From an uncultured Candidatus Melainabacteria bacterium (GTDB lineage: Bacteria; Cyanobacteriota; Vampirovibrionia; Gastranaerophilales; Gastranaerophilaceae), in the NCBI GenBank assembly GCA_934675685.1, contig CAKURL010000019.1, positions 1-27,473 of the forward strand: 27,473 bases of DNA, read 5' to 3'. The position numbers and the translations under genes are program-made. The notes below the pieces were generated by a model. It did no database searches. It had not been told where the DNA came from and saw nothing but the letters and a program-made list of their open reading frames with translations. The number at the start of each line of letters is the position of its first letter. The stretch's first letter is position 1. This document shows positions 6,486 through 14,107 of this stretch, one piece after another.

Positions 6486-6559
6486 CTTGGGGCAGAAAAG
6501 TTACCCCGATGGGTAAGTTTCCGAGAGGGAAGGTAGCGCAGCTACCGCAAGCCCAAGAC
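6486..6559 (+). ncRNA. Structured spacer between tRNA-Gly and tRNA(CAU) (element E3)
   Basis: The 217-nt gap between the two tRNAs is unusually G+C-rich and hairpin-dense for this genome. It shows TTTCC-GAGA-GGGAA (a GNRA-like loop, 6518-6531), GGTAGC-GCA-GCTACC (6532-6546), and either TACCC/GGGTA with GGGG/CCCC (6482-6515) or an outer CTTGGG/CCCAAG pairing (6486-6557). Its 3' end, CGCAAGCCCAAGAC, closely resembles the 3' ends of elements E1 and E2, and like them it sits 5' of a tRNA (26 nt away). No coding potential was seen and no RNA family is recognised. Confidence 0.4.
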
Positions 6560-6585
6560 AAAACAATTTAATAATAAGTCGTCAC

Positions 6586-6657
<72 letters not shown>

Positions 6658-6668
6658 AACTTATATCT

Positions 6669-6692
6669 AAACTCCCAAAAGGGAGTTTTTTA
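6669..6692 (+). terminator. Intrinsic terminator of the tRNA unit
   Basis: AAACTCCC-AAA-GGGAGTTT followed by a T run, 11 nt after the tRNA(CAU) gene. Confidence 0.85.
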
Positions 6693-6732
6693 GTATTATA
6701 ATTAAATAAAACACCTTAAAATACGAGAGAAA

Positions 6733-7788
6733 ATGACAAACCACAAATGCAAAGTTCCTTTTTCGCAAGTCGAAATACACGAAGACGGAAACATATATGT
6801 TTGCTGTCCTATAAAAACAAAGCTTTCAATCGGGAACATCTACAAAGAAAGTTTCGATAAAATTTGGCATTCCAAAAAAGCAAAAAAACTAAGGCAAGAA
6901 ATCCTAAGGGGCAACTATTGCTTTTGCGATTTAAAAATTTGCGACCCAAAAGACAACATAGAACAAGACAAGCTCGATTTAATAGAAAATTTTGAAACAG
7001 AATTTGAAGAAAAACCAAGCTACCCTCAATATGTGAAATTTTGTCATGATTACCATTGCAACTTAAAATGCGTGACTTGCAGAGACAAATTTCACACAAA
7101 TTCAAAAGAAAAAACAAAAGAGCTTAATTCAAAAATAGAAAAAATTTATCTACCTATATTAAAAAATTGCAAAGTTGTGTCTCTAAATGGCTCAGGAGAA
7201 GCATTATCAAGCAAACATTGCAGAACATTAATCAAAACAATAGCAAAAAAATATCCAAATATAAAATTTGATCTGCACACAAACGGGCTTCTTTGCAACA
7301 AAAAAAATTTAGAAGAATTGGGTATTATTGATAAAATTGCCTCTATTGGGATTTCAATGCATGCCAAAACAAAAGAAATATATGACAAAATCATGCTCCA
7401 TGGGGACTTTGAAAAAGTTTTGAAAAATCTAAATTGGCTTTCTTCTTTGAAAAAAGAAGGAAAAATAAAAAAGCTCGATTTATATTTTGTCGTTCAAAAA
7501 ACAAATTATAAAGAAATGGGCGCGTTTTTGGAATTTGCAAAAAAATTAGATGCAGATGTATATTTTTGGGAATATCGAAATTGGGGCAACATTTGGGGCA
7601 GAAAAAACTACGACAAAGTTGCAGTTTTTGAAAAACATCACCTTGAATATAATAAATTTGCAAAATACCTTGCAAAAGACATTTTTAAATCCAAAAATTG
7701 TCACTTCAACAATTTTTTAAAGCAAATAAAGCCAATAAAATTCTATGAGCACATTTTTTATATCGTAAAGCACAAAATTAAAAAATAA
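6733..7788 (+). CDS. Radical SAM protein with N-terminal SPASM-like segment
   Basis: This 351-aa protein carries the radical SAM cluster motif C109-x3-C113-x2-C116 (CNLKCVTC), followed by SLNGSGEAL (GGE-like, SAM amino group) and DLHTNGLL. Residues 5-70 hold a SPASM-like Cys-rich segment at the N-terminus: C6, VEIHEDGNIYVCCP, GNIYKESFDKIWHS, then C63, C65, C70. This order is the reverse of most radical SAM/SPASM maturases and typical of proteins in surface-glycan loci. It faces a glycan operon convergently (24-bp gap), which supports a polysaccharide-related role; the substrate is unknown. GAGAGAA precedes the ATG. Confidence 0.85.
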   Translation: MTNHKCKVPFSQVEIHEDGNIYVCCPIKTKLSIGNIYKESFDKIWHSKKAKKLRQEILRGNYCFCDLKICDPKDNIEQDKLDLIENFETEFEEKPSYPQYVKFCHDYHCNLKCVTCRDKFHTNSKEKTKELNSKIEKIYLPILKNCKVVSLNGSGEALSSKHCRTLIKTIAKKYPNIKFDLHTNGLLCNKKNLEELGIIDKIASIGISMHAKTKEIYDKIMLHGDFEKVLKNLNWLSSLKKEGKIKKLDLYFVVQKTNYKEMGAFLEFAKKLDADVYFWEYRNWGNIWGRKNYDKVAVFEKHHLEYNKFAKYLAKDIFKSKNCHFNNFLKQIKPIKFYEHIFYIVKHKIKK

Positions 7789-7812
7789 ATTGCGATTTAT
7801 AATTTTATCCAG

Positions 7813-8673
7813 CTACACTCTTTTTACTTTCTTTAAAATAGGCAAAAAACCAAACAGATAATATTTATCGGTCATTTTATAATGCACTTTTCTTAAAATT
7901 TTTATCCCAAGAAAAAACACGTCTTCTCTATATAAATAATTTTTTCTCGTTGGAATTTTATATTTTTGACAAATTGAATTTAAATAAATATTTGCTTCAT
8001 ACTTATCAAACCTAGCTTTATCTGAATCATCTTTGATTAAAGAATTTGAATGTTTCCAATAGTGATAATAAACGTCAGGAGCGCACGCTAATATATCTGA
8101 TTTTTCGATTATTGAAGAAGAGAATAAGACATCTTCATATAAAACTCCCTCTTTAAACGTGTTATTCAAGACAAGCTCTCTTTTATAGATTTTGTTGTTT
8201 GCATAATTATCTTCTGGAATTCCCGCCAAAAGAAGCTTTTCTTTCATGGAAGTAGTGCTTTTTTTAGCATTATATTCAATAATTATTTTTTTCATTTTTT
8301 CGTTTTCTCGAACCATGGAAGAGCAAACGATGTCTGCTCTAAATTCAAGGGCTGAATTATATAGTTTTTCAAAATAATCTAAATCCAAAAAATCGTCTGA
8401 ATCTAAAAAACCGATATACTCGCCTTTTGCGACCTTTATTCCTGCATTTCGAGCGCTTGAAATGCCGCCATTTTCTTTATTTATAATTACAATTCTTTCG
8501 TCTTTTTTTGAATATCTTTCAATAATATTTTTGGAATTATCCAAAGAGCCATCGTTCACGCAAATTATCTCAATATCTTTAAAAGTCTGAAAAACAAGGC
8601 TATCGAGGCATTTTTCAAGATATTTTTCGCTATTATATATTGGAACAATTACTGAAACTTTAACATTAGACAT
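7813..8673 (-). CDS. Glycosyltransferase family 2
   Basis: This 286-aa GT-A enzyme transfers a nucleotide-sugar residue onto a growing surface glycan on the cytoplasmic side. The N-terminal domain is classic: VSVIVPIYNSEKYL at 6-19, ICVNDGSLDNS with D41, NGGISSARNAG at 68-78, and the metal/nucleotide motif DSDD at 91-94. The C-terminal ~150 residues (YEDVLFSSSI, YYHYWKHSNSL) resemble the accessory helical part of capsule GT2 enzymes. It is the last gene of a three-gene operon, overlapping the upstream gene by 8 bp, with GAGG 7 nt before ATG 8673. Sugar specificity is unknown. Confidence 0.92.
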   Translation of the reverse strand: MSNVKVSVIVPIYNSEKYLEKCLDSLVFQTFKDIEIICVNDGSLDNSKNIIERYSKKDERIVIINKENGGISSARNAGIKVAKGEYIGFLDSDDFLDLDYFEKLYNSALEFRADIVCSSMVRENEKMKKIIIEYNAKKSTTSMKEKLLLAGIPEDNYANNKIYKRELVLNNTFKEGVLYEDVLFSSSIIEKSDILACAPDVYYHYWKHSNSLIKDDSDKARFDKYEANIYLNSICQKYKIPTRKNYLYREDVFFLGIKILRKVHYKMTDKYYLFGFLPILKKVKRV

Positions 8674-9607
8674 CTTTTACCTCAAAATTTAATAAATAGT
8701 TTAAAAAACTGTTTTTGTATGGATTTCTATGCAAATTTTTGTGCGTGAGCTTGTGGATAGGAGAAATTTGTTTGATATTTTCAAATAATTCTTCATCGAA
8801 AGGCTCAAACAAAGCATGCTGAAGCATTAAAGCGTTTTCAAGATAATATTTTGGCATATTTAAAAATATCTTTTTACATTCTTTGTTTTTTAAGACCGCA
8901 AGGTTGAAAAATTTGTCAAAAAACAAATAGTCACACGCTTCATTTTCGTTTTTCCAATATTCAAAGAGCAAAGAAAGCATTGCATTTATGAGTAAATTTC
9001 CCTTTTTTGCGCCTAGAAAATAGGAAGTTCCAAAAGTAATTATTGCATTTAAATGATTTGAATAGGTTTTAAATTGCTCAAGGTTTTGAATAAATTTCAA
9101 ATTTTCGCTTTCTGTGGATTTAAAAGTAAAAAAATCAGATTTTAAAATCTCATCTGGGATTTTATCTGTTAAAAATATCGTAGAATCCGCCCAAAGTCCG
9201 CCATATTTTGCGACAAGAAAAAGACGAACCATGTCAGAATAATGCGCAGAAGAAATTATCCCTTTTTTATATTTTTCTTCAATATAATTAGGTAAATCAA
9301 CATAATCTTTAAGATTTTCTTTTGTGAGCAAGATGATATTTTCGCTGTGGAATTTTTTCACTGTCTTGTGACATTTTTTTACAATAGAAGGCATATTGCC
9401 TTCTCCTTGGAGCCACAATTGCCAAATTTTATTTTGAAATTTGTCTGAGGTTTCTTGAATTTTAATGTCGTCTAAAACATAAGAATATTTTTCAAGATAT
9501 TCAATCGCGCGAGTATATTGAGTTTTCTTTTTTTGAGAAAGTAATATACCATCTACGAGCCCAGAAAACCAAAAATTTATGCTTTCAAATTTATGGAAAA
9601 ATCTCAT
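8666..9607 (-). CDS. Capsular polysaccharide synthesis-type (GT32-like, Caps_synth) transferase
   Basis: A 313-aa protein of the Caps_synth/GT32-like group. IWQLWLQGEGNMPSIVKKC (61-79) is the family's entry motif. AHYSDMVRLFLVAKYGGLWAD (121-141) holds the sugar-nucleotide-binding SDMVR and a DxD-like WADS (139-142). The N-terminal ~20 residues may sit at the membrane but are not a clear signal peptide. It probably adds a hexose-type unit to a capsular or exopolysaccharide. A strong GGAGGG lies 7 nt before ATG 9607. It overlaps the upstream gene by 4 bp (ATGA) and the downstream GT2 by 8 bp, so translation is likely coupled. Confidence 0.85.
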   Translation of the reverse strand: MRFFHKFESINFWFSGLVDGILLSQKKKTQYTRAIEYLEKYSYVLDDIKIQETSDKFQNKIWQLWLQGEGNMPSIVKKCHKTVKKFHSENIILLTKENLKDYVDLPNYIEEKYKKGIISSAHYSDMVRLFLVAKYGGLWADSTIFLTDKIPDEILKSDFFTFKSTESENLKFIQNLEQFKTYSNHLNAIITFGTSYFLGAKKGNLLINAMLSLLFEYWKNENEACDYLFFDKFFNLAVLKNKECKKIFLNMPKYYLENALMLQHALFEPFDEELFENIKQISPIHKLTHKNLHRNPYKNSFLNYLLNFEVKDV

Positions 9608-10458
9608 TTTTCAATCCCTCCTTCCTCAAAAACCAAAGAGGTCAAAAGCTCCGCTCCTTTTAAAGAATCTAAAAAGAACTCCTGTTCAAAAGTCCCTTGA
9701 AAACGAGGGTCAGAAAAATAATTTAAAATTTTTACGTTTTTATTATCTTCCCCTACTTTTTTATACAATTTTTCAAAAAGTTTTTCTTCGTTTTGAATAT
9801 ATTTTCTATATGTTTTTGAATGCGGAGTGATTACAAAAATCAAATTTTGGTTATTTTCTTTTGCAAGCTCAATCATTTTTTCAACATAATCGATTTGATT
9901 ATTTTCTCTGTTGTTGTTTTTTATGTGTCTTTTCACCATTTTTTCTATATAGCTTTCATCAAGAAATTTTTTAGAAGCATAATATTTTTCTTCTTGTCCG
10001 CGATAATTTTTATCTATTTTTGTTTTCTTCAAAGCGCGCTTCACGATTGGAGAATAAAAAGGCTCTCTTAAATACATTTTTCTTTCTCTTGCAATATCAA
10101 GAAATTGATAATCAATTCCAAAGACCAATTTATAGAGCAAAGTTTGGAAATTATTTAATGTTTTTAAGATTTGATAACCTGAAGAAAAAACAGAATAAGA
10201 AACAACGATGTTTTTGAGGTTTTTGTTATTGTATTTTTTATAAAGATGATATGAATAATATAAATCTTGAGAAGCTAAAGCAAGGTTTATCGAGCTTTCG
10301 TCCGTTCTAAAGCCATTTTTTCCATGGGAGCTTCCAAGAAAAATAGTCTTTGCATTTGGAAAATTTTCCATCGCGCAAGCTTTAGCTATAAAGATATCTA
10401 AATCTACTACTTTATTTCTTAAAATATTAATCAATTCTTGAAATAATGGAATTCTCAT
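9604..10458 (-). CDS. SGNH-hydrolase-like protein of a glycan locus, lacking the usual catalytic His
   Basis: A 284-aa protein with the layout of SGNH-like proteins found beside polysaccharide transferases. IFLGSSHGKNGF at 39-50 is the block I segment with a candidate nucleophile Ser44. INLALASQDLYYSYHLYKKY follows, and a C-terminal FLDSLKGAELLT (262-273) sits where a D-x-x-H/DHL-G-A block V would be. The His expected next to D264 is Ser265 here. Such proteins may modify glycans (acyl transfer or removal); activity is unproven and the missing His may mean a non-catalytic role. There is no signal peptide. It is the first gene of the operon. Confidence 0.6.
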   Translation of the reverse strand: MRIPLFQELINILRNKVVDLDIFIAKACAMENFPNAKTIFLGSSHGKNGFRTDESSINLALASQDLYYSYHLYKKYNNKNLKNIVVSYSVFSSGYQILKTLNNFQTLLYKLVFGIDYQFLDIARERKMYLREPFYSPIVKRALKKTKIDKNYRGQEEKYYASKKFLDESYIEKMVKRHIKNNNRENNQIDYVEKMIELAKENNQNLIFVITPHSKTYRKYIQNEEKLFEKLYKKVGEDNKNVKILNYFSDPRFQGTFEQEFFLDSLKGAELLTSLVFEEGGIEK

Positions 10459-10652
10459 TAAAAAAACCTATTTAAAGCACAAAAATATTGTTCCATGGTA
10501 GCATAAATTTTTTCAAAAAAGCAATTTTTTAACAAAAAAATTCATTGAAAAGCGCAAATTTTTTTCTTTAGAAGTTTTATAAAAGAGCGCAAGTTAAGCT
10601 TCAAAAAAGCTACAAATGTAAAAAAGCAAAAGTACTACAAACATAATCACGC

Positions 10653-10680
10653 TTGACTTTTGAGGCACTTTCGGTATAAT
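10653..10680 (+). promoter_or_regulatory. Near-consensus promoter of the 69-codon gene
   Basis: TTGACT (10653-10658), a 16-bp spacer, and a perfect TATAAT (10675-10680) predict a start around 10687, leaving a ~29-nt leader before ATG 10716. It is the best-matching promoter in the window. Confidence 0.7.
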
Positions 10681-10715
10681 AAATAATACGCCCAAATTTT
10701 AGAAGACATAGAAAA

Positions 10716-10925
10716 ATGGCAAAGATTAACAAGTTAAATTTCAGCATAACTAACAACGGCATGGGCTTGTACACAAAACGTACTTGCTCCGACAACTCAG
10801 AAATATTTATAACCTCAAAGCTTAACATGCTATATGAACAAGCACTTCTAAGCAAAAACTCATATAACAGCCGAAGAAATTTAAAAAGAATTGTCGAAGG
10901 CAACCACCTAGACGAAACTATATAA
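10716..10925 (+). CDS. Small protein of unknown function (69 aa)
   Basis: I do not recognise this protein. It is basic and polar (MAKINKLNFSITNNGMGL...), has no membrane segment or signal peptide, contains one Cys (C24), and its second half (SYNSRRNLKRIVEGNHL) could be a charged helix. The gene is supported by a near-consensus promoter just upstream, not by homology. Only a weak GAAGA-type ribosome site is present. It stands alone: the glycan operon diverges on the left and the 179-aa unknown gene converges on the right with a 19-bp gap. A small regulator or nucleic-acid-binding protein is possible but not shown. Confidence 0.6.
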   Translation: MAKINKLNFSITNNGMGLYTKRTCSDNSEIFITSKLNMLYEQALLSKNSYNSRRNLKRIVEGNHLDETI

Positions 10926-10944
10926 GAAAAAAGTTAAATTATTT

Positions 10945-11484
10945 TTAAATTTTCCCTTTGAGTCTTGTTTGTATTTCACTTGCGCAATTAATATATTTGA
11001 CCAATTCCCCATAGCGAGTATCTTCTTCGCCATAAGGGATAGTTTTGTCGAGAAGGTTTTTTGCGTCTATATTGAGCTCATGGAATTTTTCCATGGCTTG
11101 CTTGATGAGTTTTGCTGCATAAATTTTAGGAAAAAATTTATAAAACAAAAACTCGAAGAATCCTGTTTTTCCTTGCTCTAGCTTATTTTGTTTTAGATTT
11201 AAAAAACGCTTTATTATTTCAAACTTTTCTTCTGGCTTTTGGCTTTGACCTTCGCCTTTTATTAAGTCGAGGTCATATTGATTTAACCTTTTTCTTGAAG
11301 GCTTTTTGAGCTTGAATTCTTCTGGGATTTCCACAAAATTATTTTCAAAATCAGCTTCAGATTTTTCAAAGAAATTTTCGCTTGTCAAAGGCGTAAAATC
11401 GTCTTTTTGCTCTTGAACTTCGTCAAAAAGAAAGCCATTTTGTTTTAATCTATCTGATAATGAATTGTAGTTATGGTTATTCAT
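10945..11484 (-). CDS. Unknown protein, 179 aa
   Basis: No family is recognised. I start at ATG 11484 (MNNHNYNSL); an in-frame TTG at 11502 is possible but neither has a clear Shine-Dalgarno. Residues ~1-60 are acidic and Asn/Gln-rich (probably disordered), ~60-95 are strongly basic (KLKKPSRKRLNQYDL), and ~105-179 look helical with an aromatic patch (GFFEFLFYKFFPKIYAAKLI) that could be a buried or membrane-touching amphipathic helix. There is no signal peptide. It is divergent from nifU with a 95-bp gap, so both promoters share that short region. Function cannot be inferred. Confidence 0.65.
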   Translation of the reverse strand: MNNHNYNSLSDRLKQNGFLFDEVQEQKDDFTPLTSENFFEKSEADFENNFVEIPEEFKLKKPSRKRLNQYDLDLIKGEGQSQKPEEKFEIIKRFLNLKQNKLEQGKTGFFEFLFYKFFPKIYAAKLIKQAMEKFHELNIDAKNLLDKTIPYGEEDTRYGELVKYINCASEIQTRLKGKI

Positions 11485-11542
11485 AATATAATTATGGCGC
11501 AATATTTTATATTTTCGACATATACAAGTAGGATTTTTGGTT

Positions 11543-11548
11543 TATAAT
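11543..11548 (+). promoter_or_regulatory. Candidate -10 box of the nifU promoter
   Basis: A perfect TATAAT occurs 32 bp before the nifU ATG, with an AGG ribosome site between. No good -35 box is seen 16-18 bp upstream, so this is tentative. Confidence 0.35.
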
Positions 11549-11579
11549 TTAGATGTAAAAGACAATTTAGGTAAAAATT

Positions 11580-12413
11580 ATGTGGGAATATTCAGATAAA
11601 GTAAAAGATCATTTTAAAAACCCAAGAAACGTGGGCTCGATTGAAAACCCAAGTGCCGTGGGCGAAGCTGGGGCGCTTTCTTGCGGAGACAAATTAAAAT
11701 TATATTTAAAAATAGATGAAAATAATGTGATTACAGAAGCAAAATTCCAAACTTTTGGCTGCGGCTCCGCTGTGGCAGCAAGTTCAATTTTGACTGAAAT
11801 GTTGATTGGAAAAACAATAGAAGAAGCAAAAAAAATCACAAATAAGCAAATCGCAGACGAACTAGATGGCCTTCCTCCAGAAAAAATGCACTGTTCAGTT
11901 ATGGGAAGAGAAGCACTAGAGGACGCCTTAAAAAACTTTAAAAACGACGAAGATTGGGCAGAAATCGAAGAAGAAAAAACAAAAGCAGGCGAAAACATCA
12001 TCTGTCATTGTTTTTCTGTGACCGAAAACCAAATCAAAGACGCAATCACAAATAACGGCGCAAAAACACTTGACGACATCTCTAAAATCACAAACGCAGG
12101 GCTTGCTTGCGGAAGATGTAAAGATGCGATTTTAAATATCTTAAAACAATATATTAAAGACGAAGTCCAAGCTCCATTAAACCCTGTGCAAAAGATTTTA
12201 AAAATTAACAATATCATAGAAACAATTATCGCTCCGGAATTAAGAAAAGACTTTGGAGATATCGAGCTTGTAAACGTCGAAGGAAATAACGTTTACGTCA
12301 AATTAAAAGGACATTGTTCGACTTGCGCAAACGCAAAAATGACTCTTAAAAACTTTGTTGAAACAAAATTAAAAGAGCTTGTGCACGAAGAATTAAATGT
12401 CGTTGAAGAATAA
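11580..12413 (+). CDS. nifU: NifU, three-domain Fe-S cluster scaffold
   Basis: A full-length 277-aa NifU that builds Fe-S clusters using sulfur from NifS and passes them to apo-proteins in the cytoplasm. Residues 1-~125 are the IscU-like domain with the three ligands C35 (LSCGD), C61 (FGCGS) and C105 (MHCSV). Residues ~138-190 are the BFD-like [2Fe-2S] domain with C142, C144, C177 and C180. Residues ~205-275 are the Nfu domain with C246-x2-C249. All key cysteines are present. nifS follows after 10 bp, so the two are co-transcribed. No nif structural gene is visible, which suggests a housekeeping role as in some other anaerobes with a NIF-type machinery. Confidence 0.95.
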   Translation: MWEYSDKVKDHFKNPRNVGSIENPSAVGEAGALSCGDKLKLYLKIDENNVITEAKFQTFGCGSAVAASSILTEMLIGKTIEEAKKITNKQIADELDGLPPEKMHCSVMGREALEDALKNFKNDEDWAEIEEEKTKAGENIICHCFSVTENQIKDAITNNGAKTLDDISKITNAGLACGRCKDAILNILKQYIKDEVQAPLNPVQKILKINNIIETIIAPELRKDFGDIELVNVEGNNVYVKLKGHCSTCANAKMTLKNFVETKLKELVHEELNVVEE

Positions 12414-12423
12414 GGGAAAAAAT

Positions 12424-13617
12424 ATGAAAATATATTTAGATAACAACGCAACTACTATGGTAGACCCTAATGTCGTAGAAGAAATGCTTCCATATTTAAA
12501 AGAACAATATGCAAACCCATCTTCTATGTATGATCCGGCAAGGATTTCGGCAACCGCCATAGAAGAAGCAAGAGAAAAAATGGCAAAATTTTTCTCTGTT
12601 GAAGATAAATCTACAATTTTATTCACATCTTGTGCCACAGAAAGCGCAAACACAGCAATCAAAGGGGTTGTGGAAAAATATGCTACTCAAGAAGAAAACC
12701 ACATTATCACAACCCAAGTTGAACACCCTTGTGTTCTTTCTACTTACAAATATTTAGAAAAAAAAGGCATTGAAACAAGCTATGTGGGCGTGAATAAAAA
12801 CGGAGAATTAAATGTTGATAGTTTGTTATCAAAAGTCAAAGATAATACTATTCTTGTTTCTGTAATGCACGCAAACAACGAAACAGGGGCGATTTACCCA
12901 GTTTACGACATAGCGAAAGAAGTTAAAAAAATCAACCCAAAAACAAAAGTTTTTGTAGACGGCGTGCAAGCTGCAGGAAAAATCAAAATCGAGCTTCAAA
13001 ATAGCGACATCGATTTTTATTCTGTTTCCGGCCACAAATTCCATGCGCCAAAAGGCGTGGGCGCTTTATATGTTAAAAATGGCAACCTTTTTGAACCATT
13101 GCTCCATGGCGGCCACCAAGAGCGTTCCTTAAGAGCGGGAACTCAAAACACTCCTTATATTGTTGCCTTAGGAAAAGCAGCAGAATTGGCAGACAAAAAC
13201 CTTGATTTTGAATTAAGCGAAGTGAAAAGATTAAGAGACAAATTAGAACAAGGAATTTTATCTAAAGTCAAAAACGCAAGATTGAACTCAAAATCAAAAG
13301 ACAGAGTAGTAAATACAACAAATATCGGCTTTGAATATATAGAAGGCGAATTGATTTTATTATATTTAAATGACATTGGAATTTATGCTTCATCGGGAAG
13401 TGCGTGTACGTCTGGAAGCCTCGACCCTTCGCACGTTTTAAGGGCGCAAAAAGTTCCTTTCACGACTCTTCATGGCTCAATTCGTTTTTCACTTTCTCGC
13501 TTTACAAAAGAAGAAGAAATCGATTACGCAATTGAAAATATTCCTTTAGTTATTGAAAAATTGGCGAAAATTTCGCCATTCCAAAAAGAGCTAAAAGCCT
13601 TGGGTTTTAACCTTTAA
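12424..13617 (+). CDS. nifS: NifS, cysteine desulfurase
   Basis: A 397-aa class V PLP-dependent enzyme that converts cysteine to alanine and hands persulfide sulfur to NifU. I chose ATG 12424 (MKIYLDNNATT), which has AAGGGA upstream; the frame extends upstream into nifU but without support. Visible residues include H101 (stacks on PLP), N152/E153 in the NNETGA block, D179 and Q182, the PLP lysine K205 in SGHK, and C328 in SGSACTSG on the mobile catalytic loop. The short SGSACTSG loop is that of NifS/IscS group I enzymes, not SufS. It is the second gene of the nifUS operon. A hairpin lies 30 bp after the stop. Confidence 0.95.
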   Translation: MKIYLDNNATTMVDPNVVEEMLPYLKEQYANPSSMYDPARISATAIEEAREKMAKFFSVEDKSTILFTSCATESANTAIKGVVEKYATQEENHIITTQVEHPCVLSTYKYLEKKGIETSYVGVNKNGELNVDSLLSKVKDNTILVSVMHANNETGAIYPVYDIAKEVKKINPKTKVFVDGVQAAGKIKIELQNSDIDFYSVSGHKFHAPKGVGALYVKNGNLFEPLLHGGHQERSLRAGTQNTPYIVALGKAAELADKNLDFELSEVKRLRDKLEQGILSKVKNARLNSKSKDRVVNTTNIGFEYIEGELILLYLNDIGIYASSGSACTSGSLDPSHVLRAQKVPFTTLHGSIRFSLSRFTKEEEIDYAIENIPLVIEKLAKISPFQKELKALGFNL

Positions 13618-13647
13618 TAATCAACAAAGCAAGAAATAAAAAAATAA

Positions 13648-13685
13648 AAAATGCCCTTTAATCCACTAATTGGAAAGGGCATTTT
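13648..13685 (-). terminator. Terminator shared by nifS and the secDF operon, overlapping a coding end
   Basis: AAAATGCCCTTT (13648-13659) pairs perfectly over 12 bp with AAAGGGCATTTT (13674-13685). Read on the minus strand it is followed by long T tracts, making a good terminator for the secD-secF-HTH operon; on the plus strand the T tract is short. On the minus strand the 5' arm encodes the final Cys of the zinc ribbon (KCPF) and the stop codon falls at the loop/3'-arm junction. Confidence 0.75.
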
Positions 13686-14107
13686 GAACATCTTGCTTTT
13701 GGACGCAAAACCAATTCATCTTCTAGAGAATACAATTTTGCAATCCTTGTGATTAATTTTGCTCCGCAATTAGGGCAAAAAACTTCAAAATTTGGATTAT
13801 TTGAATTCATCAAAATAAGCTCTCTAATTTCGTCCATTTTTGATTTTTTGCTTAAAGCAAAATCTTCTTTCACTTCATAAAGCTTTATTTCTTTGTTTTC
13901 TATCTTTAAACCTTTTGCAAGCTTTTGCCTCGTTGTTGTAGACAAAAATAGTTCATAACCTTGCTCGATAGATAAAATTTCATTTAAATCTAAAGCAGAC
14001 CTCAAAGCAAGCTCTTCTTGGCTATAGCCCAGTTCTTCTCTTTTTTGAGCTACGAATTGGGCTAAAGATATATCTAATTTTTTAATTGCGCTATGCTTTT
14101 TTTGCAT
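13658..14107 (-). CDS. HTH domain fused to a C-terminal zinc ribbon
   Basis: A 149-aa protein with an Xre-type HTH at residues ~14-68 (LAQFVAQKREELGYSQEELALRS, then EILSIEQGYELF and TRQKLAKGL) and a C-terminal Cys4 zinc ribbon: C111-x2-C114 (CPNCG) and C140-x2-C143 (CSKC). A charged ~40-aa linker separates them. It is probably a DNA-binding regulator whose ribbon binds metal, protein or nucleic acid; no target is evident. Its ATG at 14107 lies inside the end of secF (17-bp overlap), so it is translationally coupled to the Sec accessory genes. That coupling is the only hint to its role. Confidence 0.8.
   Translation of the reverse strand: MQKKHSAIKKLDISLAQFVAQKREELGYSQEELALRSALDLNEILSIEQGYELFLSTTTRQKLAKGLKIENKEIKLYEVKEDFALSKKSKMDEIRELILMNSNNPNFEVFCPNCGAKLITRIAKLYSLEDELVLRPKARCSKCPFQLVD

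Noticed and set aside
6486..6559. Element E3 as a T-box or cobalamin riboswitch
   Set aside because: No T-box sequence, specifier stem or B12-box was found, and the element precedes a tRNA rather than an amino-acid or cobalamin gene.
10716..10925. The 69-codon gene as a bacteriocin precursor
   Set aside because: There is no double-glycine leader, hydrophobic core or nearby processing/transport gene.
11580..13617. nifUS as part of a nitrogen-fixation island
   Set aside because: No nifHDKENB or other nif genes are visible; the flanks are unrelated housekeeping genes.
13658..14107. HTH-zinc ribbon gene as a toxin-antitoxin antitoxin (MqsA-like)
   Set aside because: The zinc ribbon is C-terminal, opposite to MqsA, and no toxin gene is adjacent; the neighbours are secF and nifS.
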